A DNA stretch of 32,053 nucleotides. Source: an uncultured Eubacteriales bacterium. Its GTDB lineage: Bacteria; Bacillota; Clostridia; UMGS1883. Below, in pieces: positions 1 to 7,058 of this stretch; the stretch's first letter is position 1; every line of letters starts with the position of its first letter. The position numbers were made by a program, and so were the translations under genes. The stretch lies in NCBI GenBank assembly GCA_905195005.1, contig CAJJUC010000007.1, positions 1 through 32,053 on the forward strand, read 5' to 3'. The notes below the pieces were generated by a model. It was not told the origin of the DNA and searched no databases. It saw nothing but the letters and a program-made list of their open reading frames with translations.

Positions 1-91
1 CGCCGACCTTCTCATTGCTGGCATACCAACGGGAATCCCAGTCTTTGATGACGCCGACCCGCAGGCCATGGGGATTAACTTTCTGTCCCAT
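1..91 (-). CDS. rpsC: 30S ribosomal protein S3, N-terminal fragment (cut by window edge)
   Basis: Only the first 30 codons are inside the window; they read MGQKVNPHGLRVGVIKDWDS and onward, the typical S3 N-terminus (MGQKVNPxGxRLG). S3 sits at the mRNA entry site of the small subunit. The ATG at 89-91 is preceded by a GGGAGGAG Shine-Dalgarno. The gene lies 19 bases downstream of rplV, in the usual S10-operon order. The KH domains and the rest of the protein are outside the window. Confidence 0.95.
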   Translation of the reverse strand, partial: MGQKVNPHGLRVGVIKDWDSRWYASNEKVG

Positions 92-110
92 AAACTGTCT
101 CCTCCCTTTC

Positions 111-458
111 TTATGCCTTTTCCGTCACGGCGATGGTGACGTGAGAAGTGCGCTTGTTGATGCGATAAGCGCGGCCCTGAGCCCGGGGCATCATACGCTT
201 GAGGATGGGGCCGGGGGTGGCAAACACCTCAGACACCACCAGCTTGGCGGGGTCCATGCCGAAGTTGTTCTCGGCATTGCTTACGGCGCTGTTAAGAAGC
301 TTTAAAAGAAGTTCGCTTGCAGCCTTGGGAGTATTCATAAGAATACCTCTTGCGGCGCTTACGTCTTTATTTCTTATAAGGTCGTTTACAATGTTGACTT
401 TTCTGGGGGAAATGCGTGCGTAACGCAGAACCGCCCTGGCTTCTGTTCTAGCCTCCAT
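111..458 (-). CDS. rplV: 50S ribosomal protein L22
   Basis: The 115-residue product matches L22 in length and motifs: ARYxRISPRKV-like N-terminus (YARISPRKVNIV), the central NSAVSNAENNFGMD segment, and the C-terminal beta-hairpin region (PRAQGRAYRINKRTSHVTI) that lines the peptide exit tunnel, where macrolide resistance mutations occur in other bacteria. It lies between rpsS and rpsC in the standard S10 order and is surely co-transcribed with them. Nothing is unusual. Confidence 0.97.
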   Translation of the reverse strand: MEARTEARAVLRYARISPRKVNIVNDLIRNKDVSAARGILMNTPKAASELLLKLLNSAVSNAENNFGMDPAKLVVSEVFATPGPILKRMMPRAQGRAYRINKRTSHVTIAVTEKA

Positions 459-476
459 TTGTCATGTCCTCCTTAC

Positions 477-746
477 TTATTTACTCTTTGCTCCGGCGTG
501 TCCCTTGTAGGTTCTTGTGGGAGCAAACTCACCCAGCTTGTGACCAACCATATCCTCGGTTACATATACGGGAACGTGCTTTCTTCCGTCATGAACAGCG
601 ATTGTGTGGCCTACAAATTCCGGGAATATAGTGGAGCTGCGGGACCATGTTTTCAAAACTCTTTTTTCGCCCGCTTCGTTCATTGCAACTACTCTTGCCA
701 AAAGCTTAGGTTCCACAAAGGGGCCCTTTTTTATAGATCTGCTCAT
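477..746 (-). CDS. rpsS: 30S ribosomal protein S19
   Basis: The 89-residue product begins MSRSIKKGPFVEPKLL and contains TWSRSSTIFPEFVGHTIAVHDG, the hallmark S19 core, and the C-terminal GEFAPTRTYKGH segment. S19 binds the head of the small subunit with S13 near the A-site tRNA. Its length is that expected for the family. It sits 18 bases after rplB and 18 bases before rplV, consistent with one long operon transcript. Confidence 0.97.
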   Translation of the reverse strand: MSRSIKKGPFVEPKLLARVVAMNEAGEKRVLKTWSRSSTIFPEFVGHTIAVHDGRKHVPVYVTEDMVGHKLGEFAPTRTYKGHAGAKSK

Positions 747-764
747 ACTCTCATTCCTTTCTCA

Positions 765-1598
765 TTACTTCTGGTTACGGCGCTTAACAATAAACTTGTT
801 GGAAGCTTTCTTGTGCTTGCGCGTCTTGTAACCGAGAGCAGGCTTACCCCACGGAGTAACGGGAGAAGGCATACCGACGGGCGACTTGCCTTCACCACCG
901 CCGTGCGGATGGTCGTTCGGGTTCATAACTACGCCGCGGACGGTAGGACGCCAGCCCATATGACGCTTGCGGCCTGCTTTACCGATTGAAATATTTTCAT
1001 GATCAAGGTTACCTACCTGACCGATTGTCGCAATGCAATCCATGCGAATCATTCTTACTTCGCCCGAAGGAAGACGAACCTGAGCGTACTTTCCTTCTTT
1101 AGCCATAAGCTGAGCGCTGTTGCCGGCAGCTCTTACAAGCTGAGCGCCCTTGCCGGGCATAAGCTCGATGTTATGGATAACCGTACCTACCGGAATGGCA
1201 GATATCGGGAGAGCGTTACCGGGACGGATGTCCGCGCTTTCGCTGCACTCAACAACATCGCCTGTCTTAAGCTCGTGCGGAGCGATGATGTATCTCTTCT
1301 CGCCGTCTTCGTACTGAAGCAGAGCGATGTTTGCGCTTCTGTTCGGATCGTACTCGATAGCAAGAACCGTTGCTTTCATATCGCGCTTGTCACGCTTAAA
1401 GTCAATAACTCTGTATTTTCTCTTAACTCCGCCGCCGCGGTGACGAACTGTTATTCTGCCGTAAGAGTTTCTTCCGGCTTTTGACTTAAGGGGTTCCAAA
1501 AGAGAACGCTCAGGGCTCTTCTTTGTGATCTCCTCGAAAGTGGAAACAGTCATCTGTCTGCGCGCGGGAGAAGTAGGTTTATACTTCTTTATAGCCAT
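765..1598 (-). CDS. rplB: 50S ribosomal protein L2
   Basis: The 277-residue protein has family length and motifs: N-terminal MAIKKYKPTSPARRQMTV, RNA-binding GRNSYGRITVRHRGGG, and the C-terminal GVVMNPNDHPHGGGEGKSP loop whose histidine lies near the peptidyl-transferase centre. L2 is a primary 23S rRNA binder needed for subunit joining. The gene follows rplW after 14 bases and precedes rpsS. There are no truncations or odd residues in the conserved parts. Confidence 0.98.
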   Translation of the reverse strand: MAIKKYKPTSPARRQMTVSTFEEITKKSPERSLLEPLKSKAGRNSYGRITVRHRGGGVKRKYRVIDFKRDKRDMKATVLAIEYDPNRSANIALLQYEDGEKRYIIAPHELKTGDVVECSESADIRPGNALPISAIPVGTVIHNIELMPGKGAQLVRAAGNSAQLMAKEGKYAQVRLPSGEVRMIRMDCIATIGQVGNLDHENISIGKAGRKRHMGWRPTVRGVVMNPNDHPHGGGEGKSPVGMPSPVTPWGKPALGYKTRKHKKASNKFIVKRRNQK

Positions 1599-1612
1599 TT
1601 GTTTTCACTCCT

Positions 1613-1906
1613 TTACATTAATCCGTCGAAGAACTCGATTGTTTTGCTGCTTTCGGTAAGCTTAACGACAGCCTTTTTCCAGTCGGGTCGTTTGCCGCTG
1701 TTAGCGCCCATGCGCTTAATCTTACCGAGAACTCTCATTGTTGTAACCTTTTCAACCGTAACGCCGAAAATTTCTTCAACAGCCTTTTTGATTTCAACCT
1801 TGTTTGCTTCCTTAGCAACCTCGAAGGTGTACTTTCTGTCAGCCATCTGATCCATTGAATTTTCAGTGATTATGGGCTTCTTGATAATTTCGTATGAGGT
1901 CATCAT
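1613..1906 (-). CDS. rplW: 50S ribosomal protein L23
   Basis: The 97-residue product (YEIIKKPIITENSM..., then YTFEVAKEANKVEIKKAVEEIFGVTV) is a standard L23, the exit-tunnel protein that docks trigger factor and SRP. Its ATG shares one base with the rplD stop (TAATG), which suggests translational coupling. Two ATGs are adjacent. The first is better placed, about 8 bases after a GAGGAGGTG site lying within the end of rplD. Confidence 0.96.
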   Translation of the reverse strand: MMTSYEIIKKPIITENSMDQMADRKYTFEVAKEANKVEIKKAVEEIFGVTVEKVTTMRVLGKIKRMGANSGKRPDWKKAVVKLTESSKTIEFFDGLM

Positions 1907-2529
1907 TATGCATACACCTCCTCAAGCTTTGAAACGGCGTCCTGCGCCACGATGAATTTTTCGTGATTCAGCACATCGTATACGTTGAGCATTCCAACAT
2001 AGGAAGCTTTAACGCCGGCGATGTTTCTTGCCGAAAGATAAACGTTCTTTTCAATTTCGTTTGTTACGATAAGAGCCTTGCCCGTTACCTCCATTGCCTT
2101 AAGCATATCGGCAATCGTCTTTGTCTTGATTGCGTCCATGGAAAGCTTGTCAACAACCATAACGTCGCCGTCCGCTGCTTTCGAGCTGAGTGCGCTTACC
2201 ATAGCAAGCTTCTTAACCTTCTTATTAAGATTATAGGAATAATCTCTGGGCTTCGGACCGAGAGCAACGCCGCCCTTAATCCACTGCGGAGCGCGCGTGC
2301 TACCCTGTCTTGCACGGCCTGTACCCTTCTGTCTGAAAGGCTTCTTGCCGCCGCCGGCAACTTCCGTGCGGGTTTTTGTGCTCTGCGTGCCCTGTCTCTG
2401 ATTTGCAAGATAATTAACAACGCTGTCATGAAGAACAGACTTGTTAACCTCTGCGCCGAACAGCGCTTCACTGAGATTTACGTCGCCAACCTTGGCGCCC
2501 TGCATATTATATAATACCGCTGTAGGCAT
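1906..2529 (-). CDS. rplD: 50S ribosomal protein L4
   Basis: The 207-residue protein carries the L4 core: the basic extended loop GGGKKPFRQKGTGRARQGSTRAPQW that reaches into the exit tunnel, and the C-terminal globular part (NVYDVLNHEKFIVAQDAV). In gamma-proteobacteria L4 is the autogenous repressor of the S10 operon; that role is not established for Firmicutes. The gene is 25 bases after rplC and overlaps rplW by one base. Confidence 0.97.
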   Translation of the reverse strand: MPTAVLYNMQGAKVGDVNLSEALFGAEVNKSVLHDSVVNYLANQRQGTQSTKTRTEVAGGGKKPFRQKGTGRARQGSTRAPQWIKGGVALGPKPRDYSYNLNKKVKKLAMVSALSSKAADGDVMVVDKLSMDAIKTKTIADMLKAMEVTGKALIVTNEIEKNVYLSARNIAGVKASYVGMLNVYDVLNHEKFIVAQDAVSKLEEVYA

Positions 2530-2554
2530 TTATAGCATCTCCTTTCCGTATGGC

Positions 2555-3184
2555 TTACGCCTTTACTGTATTCTTGATAGTTACTATACCGCCCTTGGGT
2601 CCCGGAACGGCGCCCTTAACAAGGATGAGATTACGCTCTGCGTCAACCTTGACAACGTCAAGATTCTGAACCGTAACCTTTACGTTTCCCATATGTCCGG
2701 GAAGCTTCTTTCCCTTGAAAACACGTGACGGTGATGAGCAAGCGCCCATTGAACCGGGATGACGGTGAACGGGACCGGTACCGTGAGTTTCCTTAAGTCT
2801 GTGAGTTCCCCATCTCTTGATAACACCGGCATATCCTTTACCTTTGCTTATGCCTGTAACGTCAACGCATTCGCCCTCCGCAAAGGTGTCAGCCTTAACC
2901 TCGTCGCCTGTGTTAAGAGTGATTTCGTCAAGTCTGAATTCCTTCAGAACCTTGCGCAGCGCAACGCCGTGCTTTTCAAAATGACCCTTAAGCGGCTTTG
3001 TTACATGTTTTTCCTTCACGTCGCCGAAACCGAGCTGAACAGCTTCATAACCGTCTGTTTCAACCGTTTTTCTCTGAACCACGCTGCAGGGACCGGCTTC
3101 AATTACAGTAACCGGAATAACCTTGCCTTCGGGGCTGAAAATCTGCGTCATGCCGATTTTCTTTCCGATAATTGCCTTCTGCAT
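2555..3184 (-). CDS. rplC: 50S ribosomal protein L3
   Basis: The 209-residue product starts MQKAIIGKKIGMTQIF and contains GISKGKGYAGVIKRWG and THGTGPVHRHPGSMGACSSP, the loop that approaches the peptidyl-transferase centre. Length and motif order are normal. L3 is an early assembly protein that nucleates 50S folding. A GGAGG-type SD lies just upstream. It is the second gene of the operon, 44 bases after rpsJ. Confidence 0.98.
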   Translation of the reverse strand: MQKAIIGKKIGMTQIFSPEGKVIPVTVIEAGPCSVVQRKTVETDGYEAVQLGFGDVKEKHVTKPLKGHFEKHGVALRKVLKEFRLDEITLNTGDEVKADTFAEGECVDVTGISKGKGYAGVIKRWGTHRLKETHGTGPVHRHPGSMGACSSPSRVFKGKKLPGHMGNVKVTVQNLDVVKVDAERNLILVKGAVPGPKGGIVTIKNTVKA

Positions 3185-3228
3185 AATTTGTTCCTCCTTA
3201 AATGGTTATTGGTTGACTTTCGCCAACA

Positions 3229-3558
3229 TTACCTTCCGCTCTTGTCGATAAGCTTTATATCAATGCTTACTCCTGCCGGAACATCCAGCTTTCCGAGAGC
3301 TTCCATGGTCTTGGGGGTGGGATTAAGAATGTCGATAAGTCTTTTGTGCGTTCTCTGCTCGAACTGCTCGCGGCTGTCCTTATACTTATGAACGGCACGA
3401 AGAATTGTTACAACTTCTTTTTCCGTGGGAAGAGGAATAGGACCTGAAACCGTGCTTCCCGTTCTCTTGGCAGTATCCACAATTTTTTCTGCGGACTGGT
3501 CAAGAAGAACATGGTCATACGCCTTTACCCTGATTCTGATTTTTTGCTTTGCTGCCAT
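3229..3558 (-). CDS. rpsJ: 30S ribosomal protein S10 (NusE)
   Basis: The 109-residue protein (KIRIRVKAYDHVLLDQSAEKIVDTAKRTGS..., GPIPLPTEKEVVTILRAVHKYKDSREQFEQRTHKR) is a clear S10. S10 belongs to the 30S head and, as NusE, to transcription antitermination complexes. It is slightly longer than the usual 102-103 residues because of a few extra residues at the N-terminus and a C-terminal KLIDKSGR tail. The ATG follows a TAGGAGGCAG Shine-Dalgarno. It is the first gene of the operon, behind a long structured leader. Confidence 0.97.
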   Translation of the reverse strand: MAAKQKIRIRVKAYDHVLLDQSAEKIVDTAKRTGSTVSGPIPLPTEKEVVTILRAVHKYKDSREQFEQRTHKRLIDILNPTPKTMEALGKLDVPAGVSIDIKLIDKSGR

Positions 3559-3815
3559 TGCACTGCCTCCTAAAAATAATTTTATGCTGACTCATGCGAC
3601 GACTGTACACAGCACCGGGTGTTGCACCTTGTGCCATATTAAACCCCGGAGCAATCCTCCGGGTACTACATGAAACTTCGGCGAAACACACGCAAAGCCA
3701 TATCATGTTGTACAGTGACTGCCGCCCGGCTTCATGAGCCGGACATTCTCCACGGAAAAACCTGCCTCGTATCGGGCAGCAACCTCCCGCTTCATCGTCT
3801 GTCATGTCACAGCTA
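3559..3815 (-). promoter_or_regulatory. Structured leader of the S10 operon (about 250 nt)
   Basis: No convincing gene lies between rpsJ and its promoter, and the GC-rich stretch is full of complementary segments. On the minus strand there are a 7-bp stem (3645-3651 with 3657-3663, CCCGGAG/CTCCGGG), a 6-bp stem (3726-3731 with 3737-3742, CCGGCT/AGCCGG) and an 8-bp long-range pairing (3602-3609 with 3709-3716, ACTGTACA/TGTACAGT) that encloses the first hairpin. A CTGCC/GGCAG pairing (3719-3723 with 3775-3779) could enclose the second. A leader this long suggests autogenous or antitermination control. I do not recognise a named family. Confidence 0.55.
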
Positions 3816-3819
3816 TGAT

Positions 3820-3848
3820 AGTTTATAACAAGATGACCTTTTTTTCAA
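3820..3848 (-). promoter_or_regulatory. Sigma-A-like promoter of the S10 operon
   Basis: On the minus strand TTGAAA (3843-3848) is followed after 17 bases by TAAACT (3820-3825). A better -10 match, TATAAA (3822-3827), has a 15-base spacer. The flanking sequence is AT-rich. It is the only good promoter-like pair upstream of rpsJ and would give a leader of about 250 nt. Confidence 0.5.
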
Positions 3849-3998
3849 GTAAAATATTATAAAATTTGAAAATTTGTATACATGCACAAGTTACGCATAT
3901 ATTTTTGTGCATCTTCACAGCATTGTGCACTTTACTGCATTTTCGGGAATATAAATAACCGTTCCGGCAATAATAACTGCCGTGGGAGGTGATTCGCC

Positions 3999-4100
3999 AT
4001 GAAAGAAAAGAATAAGAAAAACAAAGAAAGCCGCGAGCAGCAGAATCAGCAGCAGCAACAGCAAAAACAGCAGCAGAACCGGCAGCAGGAGCAAGAGTAA
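3999..4100 (+). CDS. 33-residue Lys/Gln-rich small protein, function unknown
   Basis: ATG at 3999 is preceded by GGAGGTGA (GGAGG at 3985-3989, 9-base spacer), an excellent ribosome site. The 33 codons give a basic N-terminus (MKEKNKKNKESR) followed by an almost pure Gln tract with Asn, Arg and Glu. The ORF ends 45 bases before a strong terminator hairpin, so it has a complete gene architecture in an otherwise empty gap. Composition predicts a disordered, hydrophilic peptide. It recalls small Gln/Asn-rich spore proteins in general character only; I cannot assign it to any family. The antisense frame (poly-Leu) is an artefact of the CAG/CAA repeats. Confidence 0.6.
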   Translation: MKEKNKKNKESREQQNQQQQQQKQQQNRQQEQE

Positions 4101-4145
4101 ACCTAACCCCAAGATGCCTCTTTGATTAAATTATTTTTTCAATTG

Positions 4146-4192
4146 CAAAAAGCATAAAAAACCTGTCACTCGGTTTTTTATGCTTTTTGTTT
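4146..4192. terminator. Bidirectional terminator between the Gln-rich ORF and htrA-like gene
   Basis: An 18-bp perfect stem (4146-4163 with 4172-4189) has an 8-base loop (TGTCACTC). The arms are A/T rich at their outer ends, giving T tracts on both strands. It serves the plus-strand small ORF and the converging minus-strand protease gene ending at 4195. Confidence 0.85.
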
Positions 4193-4194
4193 TA

Positions 4195-5316
4195 TTACTG
4201 CCGCTCTCCGAGCATAACCGTAACGCGCCTTGTTGAGCCGCCGCGTTCAAATTCAATTTCCGCCGTTTCTCCGCCCTGCCGCTCAAAGAGCTCCTCGCGC
4301 AGCTCAAGCATTGTGCTGACGCTGCGGCGGTTTATCGCCGTTATTATATCGCCGTATCTCAATCCGGCGGCAAACGCCGGACCTTTTTCGTCCACCTTTG
4401 CGGCAAACAGTCCCGATGAAAATCCGTTTCCAAGCTCAAGATAACGCGCAGCTGCCGGCGTATAGGCGTACAGTCCGAGGTACGGGGTGTGAAATTCCCC
4501 CACGCTGCGCAGGCGATTAATTATCGGCTTGCAAACGTTTATCGGAACGGCGAAGCCCATGCCCTCCGCCGAGGAAACCTTGACCGTGTTTATCCCGACA
4601 ACCTCGCCCGCCCCGTTCAGAAGCGGACCTCCGCTGTTTCCCGGATTAATCGACGCGTCGGTTTGAATCAAATCCTCCATGTAAGAGGTTTTCCCGTCGT
4701 TTTCAATATTTATGCTTCTCCCCACTGCGCTCACAATTCCTGCCGTTACCGTACGCTGAAACTGCATACTGAGAGGATTCCCTATTGCGGCAACGCTTTC
4801 GCCGACGCGCAGCTGCTTCGCATCTCCGAGCTGCGAGGTTTTGTAGCCGCTGCCGTCGATTTTCACAACGGCAAGGTCAAGCGATGCGTCGCTCCAAACG
4901 GTTTTCCCCTCCGTTGTTTCGCCGTTATACAGCGTGACCAGGATTCTCTGCGGACGGGCGCCCACAACATGCTGATTTGTAATGATATACCCGTCCTCCG
5001 TGGCAAGCACTCCGCTGCCCATATACCATTGCTCTGTCGCACCCTTATTTTTTTCCGTGGGACCGTTCGTGGCGCTTGATATTCCGACAACGCTTTCAAG
5101 CGCCGTTTCAAGCATATCCTCCATTGCCGACGCCGTTTTTATACCTGTTTCCGAAGCCGGCATTTCGGTCCGCGCACTTATATTTTCGGCAGCGCCGCTT
5201 TCGGGAGCCTTCGGAGCGGATATCTTCATATATATATAGGAAGATACTGCAAGCAAAACAAAACAAAAACAAAGTGACAGCAGAATTATTGCCGTCTTTT
5301 TCAGAACCCCGCGCAT
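4195..5316 (-). CDS. HtrA/DegP-type trypsin-like serine protease with PDZ domain, membrane-anchored
   Basis: The 373-residue protein has an N-terminal membrane anchor (about 8-30), a linker rich in Ala/Ser/Glu, an S1C protease domain and a C-terminal PDZ domain (about 275-370, with GPAFAAGLRYGDIITAINRR). The catalytic triad is visible: His116 in TNQHVV, Asp147 in DLAVVKID and Ser228 in GNSGGPLL. Such proteins degrade misfolded proteins outside the membrane and are often stress-induced. The ATG follows AAAGGGGGAAAG. It is divergent from the M23 peptidase at 5440. Only one PDZ domain is present, as is usual for Firmicutes HtrA. DegS-like naming would be equally fair. Confidence 0.93.
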   Translation of the reverse strand: MRGVLKKTAIILLSLCFCFVLLAVSSYIYMKISAPKAPESGAAENISARTEMPASETGIKTASAMEDMLETALESVVGISSATNGPTEKNKGATEQWYMGSGVLATEDGYIITNQHVVGARPQRILVTLYNGETTEGKTVWSDASLDLAVVKIDGSGYKTSQLGDAKQLRVGESVAAIGNPLSMQFQRTVTAGIVSAVGRSINIENDGKTSYMEDLIQTDASINPGNSGGPLLNGAGEVVGINTVKVSSAEGMGFAVPINVCKPIINRLRSVGEFHTPYLGLYAYTPAAARYLELGNGFSSGLFAAKVDEKGPAFAAGLRYGDIITAINRRSVSTMLELREELFERQGGETAEIEFERGGSTRRVTVMLGERQ

Positions 5317-5439
5317 AATCTTTCCCCCTTTTTCTATATAGTTAAAATTTTCCCGTTTTTTTGCTTTTTATGCCTCATCCGCAGTAATGTTTAAATATTG
5401 ACAAGCATATAATTTTAAAAGAAGGCGGAGGTGATTATT

Positions 5440-6762
5440 TTGCAGCTTGAAAACGCAGCTTCACGCGGAAGCGGCTTCATAATATCGGGCGGTAGGAGTA
5501 TTCCTCCGAAAAAGCGCGTTCAGGGGCGTTCCGCGCCGCAGCTTGCCCCTGCTGCCGGGCATGTGCTGCAATCCGCGGGAGCGGCTGTCTGCGAATATTC
5601 TCACGGAGCTTCCGTGCTGACGCGCGCCTTGCTGCGCAGAGCGCTTTCCCTGTCGGCGGCGGTTTTATCGCTTGCACTGTTTTTCCGCTTCTTCACTTTC
5701 GGCGAAGGCGTTTACAGCGGCAAAAACAGAATTGCCGTTATGCCATCATATTCGGAATACAAAAAAGCGGCTAAAGCTGCCGAAAAGCTTGCCTCAGCGT
5801 CCGGCGAAACATTTTCGCGCGAAAATTGCTTCACCGTTCCGGTTATTTCATTCCGCAAAAACGTTTGTAAAAAAGCAGACGCAGCTCAGCGGCTGTTGCT
5901 CTCCTCCGATAAATTTTCCGAAGCGTATACTCTTATTTCGGAGGACAAAGCCGTATATAATGCAAAAACCAAAAAGGAAGCCGAGCATGTTCTCAGCGAA
6001 TACATAAAGCGATTGTCTGTCGGCAGCCGCGCAAAGCTTTCATCCTCCGTGCAGATAGTAAAAAGAATCATTTCCTCAAAGGACGTGATGAGCAAGGAGG
6101 ACTGTGCCTACCTGCTCGACCACAGCGGCTTGGTCACCGTTGTGAGCGTTGCCGATTCCTCGTATGAAAAAAATATTCCGTTCGGAACGGAAACGGAAGC
6201 CGACAGCAATATGTATCTCGGCGAAACCGTCACCCTTTCTGAGGGAAGCGAGGGACGCGCCGAGGTGCTTCGCCGCACGGTCTACAAAAACGGAATTGCC
6301 GAAGATGTCAGCATTATTTCGGAGGATGTTTCCGTGCAGCCCGTGGCGCGTATTATAAAGGTAGGAACAAAGCAAAAGGACGTGCTGAAAACCGGCGTTT
6401 TCATGCCGCTTTCGGGCAGACTTTCCTCCCCGTTCGGACCGCGCTGGGGGAGAATGCACGAGGGCATCGACATTGCAGTGCCGGAGGGCACGCCCGTCAA
6501 AGCGGCGGAATGCGGAAAGGTTTCGTTCGTGTCCGAAAATGCCGGAGGGTACGGAAAGCTTGTGCGAATCGACCACGGCTACGGAGTGCAGACTGCCTAC
6601 GGACATTTGAGTAAAATCACCGCCTCCGAGGGCGACACGGTTGCCGCAGGCGCCGAAATTGCGCTCAGCGGCAATACAGGGAACAGCACCGGTCCGCACC
6701 TTCATTTTGAAATAATAAAGGACGGGGAACAGATTGATCCCACGCCCTACATAAAAAAATAG
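5440..6762 (+). CDS. G5-domain / M23 (LytM) peptidase, membrane-anchored
   Basis: I start at TTG 5440 because GGAGG (5427-5431) lies 8 bases upstream; the in-frame GTG at 5431 is part of that SD. The 440-residue product has one membrane segment (about 68-86), an extracytoplasmic region, a G5 domain (about 245-310) and a C-terminal M23 domain. Zinc ligands are His340 and Asp344 (HEGID) and His422 (HLHFE); likely catalytic histidines are His389 (YGHL) and His420. It should cleave peptidoglycan cross-bridges or bind peptidoglycan. Although the domain plan resembles clostridial cell-wall and sporulation peptidases, I do not see a LysM domain. Confidence 0.9.
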   Translation: MQLENAASRGSGFIISGGRSIPPKKRVQGRSAPQLAPAAGHVLQSAGAAVCEYSHGASVLTRALLRRALSLSAAVLSLALFFRFFTFGEGVYSGKNRIAVMPSYSEYKKAAKAAEKLASASGETFSRENCFTVPVISFRKNVCKKADAAQRLLLSSDKFSEAYTLISEDKAVYNAKTKKEAEHVLSEYIKRLSVGSRAKLSSSVQIVKRIISSKDVMSKEDCAYLLDHSGLVTVVSVADSSYEKNIPFGTETEADSNMYLGETVTLSEGSEGRAEVLRRTVYKNGIAEDVSIISEDVSVQPVARIIKVGTKQKDVLKTGVFMPLSGRLSSPFGPRWGRMHEGIDIAVPEGTPVKAAECGKVSFVSENAGGYGKLVRIDHGYGVQTAYGHLSKITASEGDTVAAGAEIALSGNTGNSTGPHLHFEIIKDGEQIDPTPYIKK

Positions 6763-6767
6763 TTTTT

Positions 6768-6980
6768 TCAGGTATATTGCTCTTTTTTTGCGCACGCAAG
6801 GGGTGAAGGCGCAGCCTTCTCCATCATGTTCGGCACAATGCAGATTTCACTGTAAGCCTCATTTTCTGCGCTGTCCTGCGGCGGCGTGGGCATCAGCCCC
6901 GTACATTCCGTCACCGACGCAACATCGCTTATTTCATTTGCAATCTCATATTCAAACGAATCGTTTTTCTTATCAGACAT
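6768..6980 (-). CDS. Small acidic protein of 70 residues, function unknown
   Basis: The ATG at 6978-6980 has GGAGG (6989-6993) exactly 8 bases upstream, the spacing seen for the surest genes here. The product is acidic and hydrophilic with no membrane segment or signal peptide; its centre reads SVTECTGLMPTPPQDSAENE. From memory, short clostridial proteins with a similar ECTGL-P-PP segment exist, but I cannot verify that. The SD lies in the 3' arm of the liv terminator hairpin, so expression needs either its own promoter or read-through. It converges with the M23 gene, 5 bases apart. Confidence 0.6.
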   Translation of the reverse strand: MSDKKNDSFEYEIANEISDVASVTECTGLMPTPPQDSAENEAYSEICIVPNMMEKAAPSPLACAKKEQYT

Positions 6981-6983
6981 AAA

Positions 6984-7023
6984 AAACGCCTCCCGAATCA
7001 GTTTAACCGTTCGGGAGGCGTTT
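6984..7023 (-). terminator. Terminator of the liv operon, overlapping an SD
   Basis: A perfect 14-bp stem (7010-7023 with 6984-6997) with a 12-base loop is followed by TTTTTT on the minus strand, 35 bases after the livF stop. The 3' arm contains the GGGAGG used by the small ORF starting at 6980. Confidence 0.85.
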
Positions 7024-7049
7024 ATAACTTGAAAATATTTAATTGACAG
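7021..7049 (-). promoter_or_regulatory. Possible promoter for the 70-residue ORF
   Basis: CTGTCA (7044-7049) and TATAAA (7021-7026) are 17 bases apart on the minus strand. Transcription from here would begin inside the 5' arm of the terminator, shortening the hairpin to about 6 bp and freeing the SD more easily. The match is moderate. Confidence 0.3.
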
Positions 7050-7058
7050 GAAACTTTT

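Noticed and set aside
3515..3805. A 96-residue minus-strand ORF over the S10 leader
   Set aside because: It overlaps rpsJ in another frame, has a Cys/Arg-rich, low-complexity-like product without family character, and lies in structured leader RNA.
3915..4112. A 65-residue Leu-rich minus-strand ORF that looks like a membrane peptide
   Set aside because: It is the antisense image of the CAG/CAA-rich Gln tract (CTG/TTG read as Leu) and has no ribosome site of its own.
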